DNA of 5,132 nt from Solirubrobacteraceae bacterium (GTDB taxonomy: Bacteria > Actinomycetota > Thermoleophilia > Solirubrobacterales > Solirubrobacteraceae), in assembly GCA_030043235.1 (NCBI GenBank), contig JASHYF010000170.1, forward strand, positions 1-5,132. Reading direction: 5' to 3'. Position numbers and translations under genes: made by a program. Positions 1 to 3,977 of the stretch are shown here, piece after piece (within the stretch, counting starts at the first letter, position 1; every line of letters starts with the position of its first letter). A model generated the notes under the pieces. That model did no database searches, had not been told where the DNA came from, and was given only the letters and a program-made list of their open reading frames with translations.

Positions 1-54
1 GTCGGTGGCGGCGGCGCCGGATGGGGGCGAGACGGTTGTCGGGCTGGCTGACAT
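1..54 (-). CDS. 5' end of an unidentified gene (partial, leaves the window)
   Basis: An ATG on the minus strand (positions 54-52) opens a frame of 18 codons with no stop before the window edge. The visible protein is MSASPTTVSPPSGAAATD, a low-complexity Ser/Pro/Ala start with no recognisable motif, so no function can be given. The start is supported mainly by a strong purine-rich ribosome binding site, AAAAGGAGA on the minus strand (73-65), with 11 nt between the AGGAG core and the ATG. The gene lies downstream of the Rrf2 gene on the same strand, with 173 nt between them, so it may be a separate transcription unit. An Ala/Pro/Ser-rich N-terminus of this kind is common ahead of membrane transporters and many other actinobacterial proteins. 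It is not diagnostic. Confidence 0.5.
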   Translation of the reverse strand, partial: MSASPTTVSPPSGAAATD

Positions 55-64
55 CGGGGGCGGA

Positions 65-73
65 TCTCCTTTT
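65..73 (-). promoter_or_regulatory. Strong ribosome binding site of the partial minus-strand gene
   Basis: Read on the minus strand this is AAAAGGAGA, the best Shine-Dalgarno match in the window. It stands 11 nt from the AGGAG core to the ATG at 54. It is the main reason to believe that the short frame at the left edge is a true gene start. Confidence 0.6.
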
Positions 74-135
74 GCGTGTCTGTCTGCCTGGGGGACGGGC
101 CTGCCTGCGCTCGGGTGCCGTGCGTGCCCGCAGGC

Positions 136-190
136 TTGACGGCATCGACCGGCGCATTTGTTGACAGGTGCCGCGCCGAGACCTTGACAG
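136..190. repeat. Three spaced TTGACRG repeats
   Basis: TTGACGG at 136-142, TTGACAG at 161-167 and TTGACAG at 184-190 are direct repeats with starts 25 and 23 nt apart. On the minus strand they read CYGTCAA and lie upstream of the partial gene starting at 54. TTGACA is also the consensus -35 hexamer, but I see no matching -10 box at 16-18 nt on the plus strand for any copy. They may be a regulator's half-sites on the partial gene's leader, or chance. The rest of 55-205 holds only short CTGCCTG repeats (84-90, 101-107). I see no gene or RNA there. Confidence 0.3.
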
Positions 191-205
191 AATAACCCAC
201 GCGCG

Positions 206-227
206 GCCCGCGTGCACGAACGCGGGC
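206..227 (-). terminator. Hairpin directly after the Rrf2 gene (possible terminator)
   Basis: GCCCGCGT (206-213) and ACGCGGGC (220-227) form a perfect 8-bp GC-rich stem with a 6-nt loop. The stem abuts the Rrf2 stop codon (TAA, read from 230-228). On the minus strand no run of U follows, only GGCCGCGCGTGGGTTATT. It would therefore be a U-poor hairpin of the type often seen in high-GC actinobacteria. Either termination or 3'-end protection of the mRNA is possible. Confidence 0.5.
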
Positions 228-686
228 TTAGCGCGTCTGCCACGCCTCCTCTTGGCGCGTGAGCTCGAGCACGTCGCCGGGCAGCCTGCCGGAGGCCACG
301 TCCGCGACGGTCACGTGCTCGAGCACCTTGCGCAGGTTCGCGCGCAGCGCGATCCACACCTGCTTGAGGCTCTCGGCGGAGCCCGCATACTCGACCTCCT
401 CCGGGCGCTGCCCGCGCACGCCCACGAGCGGCCCCTCGACCGCGCGGATGATCTGTGCGAGGTTGACCTCCTCCGCGGGCTTGGCCAGCCAGTAGCCGCC
501 CTCGGGGCCGCGCTGGCTGCGCACGATGCCCGACGAGCGCAACTGGGTGAGGATGTTCTCCAGGAAGGACACCGGGATGCTCTGCGCCTGGGCCACTTCG
601 TCGACCTTGCGCGGCGAGTCCTGGCCGCTGCCGGCGAGCTCCACGACGGCGCGCACTGCATAGTCGGCCTTGGCGGTCACGTGCAT
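228..686 (-). CDS. Rrf2-family transcriptional regulator without Fe-S cysteines
   Basis: This is a 152-residue protein with the typical Rrf2 length and layout. It starts MHVTAKADYAVRAVVELA, the usual first helix. A helix-turn-helix follows at about residues 26-53 (VDEVAQAQSIPVSFLENIL), then the wing RGPEGGYWLA at 59-68. The helix ending in IIRAVEG (79-85) and a long C-terminal dimerisation helix (about 103-125, with VWIALR) complete the fold. Family members such as IscR, NsrR and RirA bind a [2Fe-2S] or [4Fe-4S] cluster through three cysteines after the wing. This protein has no cysteine at all, so it cannot sense through such a cluster. It resembles the cysteine-free Rrf2 proteins widespread in Actinomycetota (from memory, mycobacterial Rv1287 is one), whose signals are poorly known. 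It is divergent from the iron transporter ATPase gene and shares a 138-nt intergenic region with it. No Shine-Dalgarno is obvious; the message may be leaderless. Confidence 0.9.
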   Translation of the reverse strand: MHVTAKADYAVRAVVELAGSGQDSPRKVDEVAQAQSIPVSFLENILTQLRSSGIVRSQRGPEGGYWLAKPAEEVNLAQIIRAVEGPLVGVRGQRPEEVEYAGSAESLKQVWIALRANLRKVLEHVTVADVASGRLPGDVLELTRQEEAWQTR

Positions 687-688
687 AC

Positions 689-701
689 CGTGATTCTCAC
701 G
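689..701. promoter_or_regulatory. 13-bp palindrome over the likely Rrf2 -10 region (possible autoregulatory operator)
   Basis: CGTGA-TTC-TCACG is a perfect 5+5 palindrome ending 2 nt before the Rrf2 start codon. A third half-site, TCACG, lies at 677-681 inside the first codons. On the minus strand the palindrome contains GAGAAT (698-693), an acceptable -10-like hexamer 6 nt before the ATG, as expected for a leaderless actinobacterial message. Rrf2 regulators commonly repress their own gene through palindromes placed like this. The binding protein is inferred only from position. Confidence 0.35.
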
Positions 702-757
702 TATTCGGCGGCGAAAGAGCGCTCCCCACGTTTCTCTCTGCTTTTTGGATCGGCGAT

Positions 758-773
758 GTTAGGCAACCCTAAC
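758..773. promoter_or_regulatory. Iron-box-like operator 1 (TTAGG-N4-CCTAA)
   Basis: GTTAGGCAACCCTAAC is a perfect 6+6 inverted repeat with a 4-nt centre. TTAGG-N4-SCTAA is one dimer unit of the 19-bp DtxR/IdeR iron box (TTAGGTTAGSCTAACCTAA), so an iron-dependent repressor of that family is the best candidate ligand. The second overlapping unit of the full box is not present. The site occupies the -35 and spacer region of the promoter for the ATPase gene, where bound protein would block RNA polymerase. A near-identical site lies before the second transporter unit at 2409-2422. The divergent Rrf2 protein is a less likely alternative binder. Confidence 0.65.
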
Positions 774-775
774 GC

Positions 776-786
776 TGTGCTACGGT
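776..786 (+). promoter_or_regulatory. Extended -10 promoter element of the fbpC unit
   Basis: TGTGCTACGGT contains TACGGT (781-786), a TAnnnT actinobacterial -10 box, preceded by TGC, which makes an extended -10 (TGn-TAnnnT). A 17-nt spacer would place the -35 at 758-763, inside the operator palindrome, with no TTGACA-like sequence there. Transcription should start near 793. GTGCTACGGT recurs unchanged at 2426-2435 in the second promoter, and this conservation is the strongest support. Confidence 0.55.
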
Positions 787-824
787 GCTGTCGATATCCC
801 GACCGCACTGATCGGATTTGCTAG

Positions 825-2003
825 ATGAACCGTGGCAAGCTCTCCTTTCCCAGCACGCTCGGGCGCGGGGCGGGCGAGATGAGCAGCCTGTCGGTGCGCA
901 GCCTGTGGAAGGGCTACCCGGGCACGCCCGTCCTGCAGGGCGTCGGGCTCGACGTGCCGGCGGGGTCGTTGACAGCGGTCCTGGGCCTCTCCGGCTGCGG
1001 CAAGACGACGCTGCTGCGCGTGATCGCGGGCTTCGAGCGCCCCGAGCGAGGCACCGTCTCGCTCGGCGGCCGGACGCTCGACGACGGACGCGCCTACCTC
1101 GCACCCGAGCGGCGCAGCGTCGGCTATGTGCCCCAGGAGGGAGCGCTGTTCCCCCACCTGAGCGTCCGCGACAACGTCGCCTTCGGTCTCTCGCGGCGCG
1201 AGCGGCGCGGCGACGCGGTGGCGGAGCTGCTGGAGCTGGTCGGGATCGCGCGGTTCGCGCGACGGCTGCCACACGAGCTCTCCGGCGGCGAGCAGCAGCG
1301 GGTCGCGCTCGCCCGCGCGCTCGCGTGCCGCCCGCAGGCGCTGCTGCTGGACGAGCCGTTCTCCTCGCTCGACGCCGCGCTGCGCGGCCGCGTGCGCGAG
1401 GAGGTCCAAGCGCTGCTGCGCGAGCAGGGCGTCACCACCGTGCTGGTCACCCACGACCAGGAGGAGGCGCTGTCGCTGGCCGACGTGGTGGCGGTCCTGC
1501 GCGACGGCAGGATCGTCCAGCAGGCCTCGCCGGCGGAGCTGTACGAGCGACCGGTCGACGAGCGCCTTGCGCGGTTTCTCGGCGCGGTCAACGTGATCGA
1601 CGCGCAGTTCGAGGGCGGCCTCGCGCGCACCCCCCTGGGAGCGCTGGAGCTACGTGGCGCGCCGTCGAGCAACGGCGCGCATGCGCGGCGCGCGGCGCGC
1701 ACGGGGGTCGTGATGATCCGTCCCGAGCAGCTCGACGTGCGCCCGCGCGAGGAGGGCGCCGCCGGCGCAGGCGTCACGGCGGGCCTGCGCGGGCACATCG
1801 AGCAGTGCCGCTACTACGGCCACGACGCGCTGCTGCACATCCGCGCGGAGCAGCCGTCCGGCGCGCAGGTGCTGCTCGCTCGTGTCCACGGCGAGCATGC
1901 GCTGGCGGTCGGCACGCCGGTGAGCGTCGCCGCCCACGGCCCGGTCGCAGCGCTGGACGAACCGGCCGCGCCACCATCCGGGCAACTGACACGGCCGAAC
2001 TAG
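825..2003 (+). CDS. fbpC: Fe3+ ABC transporter ATP-binding protein, FbpC type
   Basis: This cytoplasmic ATPase subunit (392 aa) powers a ferric-iron importer. All nucleotide-binding motifs are intact: Walker A GLSGCGKTT (54-62), Q-loop Gln104 in GYVPQEG, signature LSGGE (152-156), Walker B LLLDEP (173-178, with Asp176 and Glu177), D-loop SSLD (180-183) and H-loop His210 in VTHDQEEAL. A C-terminal TOBE-like region follows (about 255-375), with MIRPEQL at 297-303. This arrangement is that of FbpC/PotA/CysA-type importers. The iron assignment rests on the downstream FbpA and FbpB genes. The start is uncertain. ATG 825 has a weak GGA 8 nt upstream, while ATG 879 (giving 374 aa, MSSLSVRSLWKG) fits the usual N-terminus of the family better. 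The 18 extra residues look like leader sequence. The gene is preceded by operator 1 and is followed after 6 nt by the HMA gene, with which it should be cotranscribed. Confidence 0.93.
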   Translation: MNRGKLSFPSTLGRGAGEMSSLSVRSLWKGYPGTPVLQGVGLDVPAGSLTAVLGLSGCGKTTLLRVIAGFERPERGTVSLGGRTLDDGRAYLAPERRSVGYVPQEGALFPHLSVRDNVAFGLSRRERRGDAVAELLELVGIARFARRLPHELSGGEQQRVALARALACRPQALLLDEPFSSLDAALRGRVREEVQALLREQGVTTVLVTHDQEEALSLADVVAVLRDGRIVQQASPAELYERPVDERLARFLGAVNVIDAQFEGGLARTPLGALELRGAPSSNGAHARRAARTGVVMIRPEQLDVRPREEGAAGAGVTAGLRGHIEQCRYYGHDALLHIRAEQPSGAQVLLARVHGEHALAVGTPVSVAAHGPVAALDEPAAPPSGQLTRPN

Positions 2004-2009
2004 CATGCA

Positions 2010-2234
2010 GTGGCGATGGCCGTGGATCGACAGCGGACCTACAACGTGACCGGCATGTCGTGCGAGCATTGCGTCGCGGCGGTCGAACAGCAGGTCGGCC
2101 GCGTTGCGGGCGTCAGCGAGGTCGACGTGGACCTCGCGAGCGGCGCGCTGGTGGTGCACGGGAGCGGCGTCGACGACGAGGCCGTGCGGGCAGCCGTCGA
2201 GACGGCGGGGTACAGCCTCGCCGCGCACGCGTAG
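2010..2234 (+). CDS. CopZ-like heavy-metal-associated (HMA) domain protein
   Basis: This small cytoplasmic protein (74 aa from GTG 2010, 72 aa from ATG 2016) consists of a single HMA domain. It carries the metal-binding loop GMSCEHC (residues 15-21, counted from GTG 2010), with both cysteines of the MxCxxC motif. The beta-alpha-beta pattern follows: helix VAAVEQQVGRV, strand VSEVDVDLASGALVV, helix VRAAVETAGY. HMA proteins of this type bind Cu(I) and pass it to a CopA-type ATPase or a regulator. No such partner is visible here. The gene begins 6 nt (GTG) or 12 nt (ATG) after the ATPase stop codon, without a clear Shine-Dalgarno, so translation is probably coupled. Its place in an apparently iron-regulated unit is unusual: it may guard against copper entering with iron, buffer metal, or be a passenger. 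ATG 2016 is the more conventional start. Confidence 0.88.
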   Translation: MAMAVDRQRTYNVTGMSCEHCVAAVEQQVGRVAGVSEVDVDLASGALVVHGSGVDDEAVRAAVETAGYSLAAHA

Positions 2235-2287
2235 CCGCGCGGCACCGCCCCCTTCCGGGCCACGCAGATCTGCGCGCGATAGGCACA

Positions 2288-2350
2288 GCGCCGAGAGCGC
2301 ACGTGCCGACGCAGAGCTGCGCGCGCCGACGCGGCGCCGAGAGCGCACGT
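2288..2350. repeat. 17-bp direct repeat pair
   Basis: GCGCCGAGAGCGCACGT occurs exactly at 2288-2304 and 2334-2350 (period 46 nt). The spacer also carries GCCGACGC twice (2305-2312, 2325-2332). The pair lies in the non-coding gap between the HMA gene and operator 2. A 6-bp hairpin, GCGCCG-ACG-CGGCGC (2323-2337), overlaps the second copy. It looks like a local duplication. There are no features of a mobile element. Confidence 0.6.
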
Positions 2351-2354
2351 TTGG

Positions 2355-2386
2355 TTTACGAGCGCGGCTGTTTACGAGCGCCGCTG
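2355..2386. repeat. Two tandem 16-bp repeats upstream of operator 2
   Basis: TTTACGAGCGCGGCTG (2355-2370) is followed directly by TTTACGAGCGCCGCTG (2371-2386), which differs at one base. The pair ends 22 nt before the operator palindrome. The rest of 2235-2408 is GC-rich and contains no believable gene. No good intrinsic terminator is visible after the HMA gene, so read-through into the second unit cannot be excluded. Confidence 0.6.
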
Positions 2387-2408
2387 CGCACGGCCGGGCC
2401 GGGTGCTA

Positions 2409-2422
2409 TTAGGGTCGCCTAA
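2409..2422. promoter_or_regulatory. Iron-box-like operator 2 (TTAGG-N4-CCTAA)
   Basis: TTAGGGTCGCCTAA is a perfect 5+5 inverted repeat with the same arms and the same 4-nt gap as operator 1 but a different centre (GTCG against CAAC). Conserved arms around an unconserved centre are what a dimeric repressor site predicts. It overlaps the expected -35 region of the promoter before the lipoprotein-FbpA-FbpB unit. The match to a DtxR/IdeR dimer unit is as for operator 1. Confidence 0.65.
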
Positions 2423-2424
2423 GT

Positions 2425-2435
2425 TGTGCTACGGT
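2425..2435 (+). promoter_or_regulatory. Extended -10 promoter element of the lipoprotein-fbpA-fbpB unit
   Basis: TGTGCTACGGT is identical to 776-786. TACGGT (2430-2435) is the -10 box and TGC its extension. The palindrome centre lies 14.5 nt upstream of the -10 here and 15.5 nt in the first promoter. Transcription should start near 2442, leaving a leader of about 40 nt before the ATG at 2484. Confidence 0.55.
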
Positions 2436-2483
2436 CCGCTATACCCGAGTTCAGCAGTCGGATTTGTAACAGGCAGGCGCGCA

Positions 2484-2915
2484 ATGCTTCACATCCGCCG
2501 GATTCATCCAAGGCGAGGCTCGAGCCCCGGGCGCGAGGGCTCGTGCCGCGCGAGGCCGTGGGCCCGAGCGAGCGCGATCGTCGTCGCGGTGCTGCTCGCT
2601 TCGGCGCTGCTCGACGCCTGCGGGTCGTCGTCCCCGACAGCCTCGAGCGCCGAACTCAAGCGGACCTGCAAGCAAGTCGAAGCGGTGCTCAGCGATGGTC
2701 CCGAACCTGCTGCCGATCCGGTGGGCTACGCGCAGGCGCAGATTCTTCCCCTGCGCCAGGTCCACACCTCCGACAGGGAGCTGCGCGAAGCGATCCGCGG
2801 GCTGGCGGCCGCCTACCAGGCTTTCTCCTCCAGCAACGGCGCGAGCTCGACCAAGGGCACGGTGACCGCGGCGCGCAAGACCGTCGAGGGCCTCTGCCCG
2901 GGGATCGAATCATGA
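2484..2915 (+). CDS. Small lipoprotein of unknown function, coupled to fbpA
   Basis: This is a 143-residue protein that I do not recognise. It has an unusually long, Arg-rich N-region (about 1-28), a hydrophobic core (AIVVAVLLASALL, 31-43) and a lipobox-like LDAC ending at Cys46. Asp at -2 is atypical, but the GSSSPT stretch after the cysteine is the usual linker of an exported lipoprotein. The mature part (about 97 aa) appears mostly helical and contains two cysteines, Cys62 near its start and Cys138 near its end, which could form a disulphide. ATG 2484 is chosen because longer readings from 2403 would begin upstream of the promoter and run through the operator. AGGCAGG 6 nt before it is a weak ribosome binding site. 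The stop overlaps the fbpA start (ATGA), so the two are probably translated in fixed ratio. Position suggests an accessory surface protein of iron uptake, a role not shown by sequence. Confidence 0.75.
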   Translation: MLHIRRIHPRRGSSPGREGSCRARPWARASAIVVAVLLASALLDACGSSSPTASSAELKRTCKQVEAVLSDGPEPAADPVGYAQAQILPLRQVHTSDRELREAIRGLAAAYQAFSSSNGASSTKGTVTAARKTVEGLCPGIES

Positions 2916-3949
2916 GGACGTCATCTACGAACAGAACACGCCGAATCTGCTGCCTGATGAGCACGCTTGCGCTCGCCGCCGCCCTGCTGGCCGGCTGCGG
3001 GGGCTCGGCGGGCCAGTCGATCACCCTCTACAACGGCCAGCACGAGCAGACGACCGACTCGCTCGTCGCGGGCTTTGAAAAGGCGACGGGCATCAAAGTG
3101 AACATGCGCAACAACGACGAGGACACGCTGGTGGATGAGATAGTCACCGAGGGCTCGCACTCGCCCGCGGACGTCATCTACACGGAGAACTCGCCCGCAC
3201 TGGAGTATCTGCAGGACAAGGGTCTGCTCGCCCCGGTCGACCCCTCGACGCTCGCGCACACCCCGAGCAAGTACAGCTCGCCCCAAGGCGACTGGCTCGG
3301 CGTCTCGGCGCGAGTCAGCGTGCTGATCTATAACCCCAGCCTGATCAGCCAAAGCCAGCTGCCGGCCCATGTCACCGAACTGGCTGATCCGCAGTACAAG
3401 GGCAAGCTCGCGTTCGCCGCCGGCGAGACCGACTTCCAGCCGATCGTCACCTCCTACGCGCGCACCTACGGTGAAGCGGCCGCTTTGAGGTGGCTCGAAG
3501 CGATCAAGGAAAACGCCGGGAGCCACATCTACCCGGACAACGAGACGATCGCCGACGAGGTCAACCGCGGCGCCGTCGCGTTCGGGGTCGTCAACCAGTA
3601 CTACTGGTATCGGATGCGGGCCGAGCTCGGCGCGGAAAACATCCACTCGAAGATCACCTACTTCGCGCCCCGTGACCCCGGCTACGTGATCGACGTCTCG
3701 GGCGCGGGGATCCTCGAGTCCTCGAACCACGAGGCGGCCGCCCAGAAGTTCCTGGCTTTCCTCGTGAGCAAGCAGGGCCAGGAGATCATCGCCCACTCGA
3801 TCAGCTTCGAGTACCCGATCGACGACGGGGTCACAACGGCCGCACCGGAGACCCCTTTCGACCGGTTGCAGCCGAACCCGATCACGATCCCACAGCTCGG
3901 CGACGGCTCGACGGCGATCTCCCTTCTGCGCAAGGCCGGGCTGCTGTGA
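2912..3949 (+). CDS. fbpA: Ferric-iron-binding lipoprotein of an ABC importer (FbpA type)
   Basis: This 345-residue substrate-binding protein is anchored outside the membrane and delivers Fe3+ to the permease. The signal peptide has an Arg-rich start, the core LALAAALL and the lipobox LAGC with Cys29. The mature protein opens ITLYNGQHEQ, as in Haemophilus FbpA (HitA). All four protein ligands known for that family are present: His44 (YNGQH), Glu92 (ADVIYTEN), Tyr230 and Tyr231 (VNQYYWYR). Their spacing (48 and 186/187 residues after the His) equals that of FbpA His9, Glu57, Tyr195 and Tyr196, which makes ferric iron a strong assignment over thiamine, spermidine or sulfate. The start at 2912 overlaps the preceding stop by 4 nt and has GGGGA 7 nt upstream. 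An internal ATG at 2957 would leave a very short signal peptide. The permease gene follows after 28 nt. Confidence 0.95.
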   Translation: MRTSSTNRTRRICCLMSTLALAAALLAGCGGSAGQSITLYNGQHEQTTDSLVAGFEKATGIKVNMRNNDEDTLVDEIVTEGSHSPADVIYTENSPALEYLQDKGLLAPVDPSTLAHTPSKYSSPQGDWLGVSARVSVLIYNPSLISQSQLPAHVTELADPQYKGKLAFAAGETDFQPIVTSYARTYGEAAALRWLEAIKENAGSHIYPDNETIADEVNRGAVAFGVVNQYYWYRMRAELGAENIHSKITYFAPRDPGYVIDVSGAGILESSNHEAAAQKFLAFLVSKQGQEIIAHSISFEYPIDDGVTTAAPETPFDRLQPNPITIPQLGDGSTAISLLRKAGLL

Positions 3950-3977
3950 GGCGCCGCGCGCGCACTCGGCGTTGAGC

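Noticed and set aside
55..205. Riboswitch or structured RNA in the leader of the partial minus-strand gene
   Set aside because: I looked for known actinobacterial leader motifs and found only short CTGCCTG repeats and a loose imperfect hairpin near 104-134. There is not enough to call an RNA.
754..778. Full 19-bp two-dimer IdeR box at operator 1
   Set aside because: Only one TTAGG-N4-CCTAA unit is present. The flanking 5 nt on either side do not supply the second overlapping unit.
168..824. 218-residue plus-strand open frame opposite the Rrf2 gene
   Set aside because: It is antisense to a complete Rrf2 protein and extends across the divergent promoter region and operator 1.
2323..2337. GCGCCG-ACG-CGGCGC hairpin as terminator of the fbpC-HMA unit
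   Set aside because: The stem has only 6 bp, lies about 90 nt past the HMA stop, and has no adjoining U-run. It overlaps a direct repeat and may be incidental.
818..2422. 534-residue plus-strand open frame across the fbpC and HMA genes
   Set aside because: It is in another frame of two clear genes, has an Arg/Ala-rich composition typical of shadow frames in GC-rich DNA, and runs through the second operator.
2403..2483. Longer N-terminus for the small lipoprotein (start at 2403), and a longer upstream reading of the fbpA frame (from 2426)
   Set aside because: Both would begin within or before the operator and -10 box and would bury the lipoprotein signal peptides inside the proteins.
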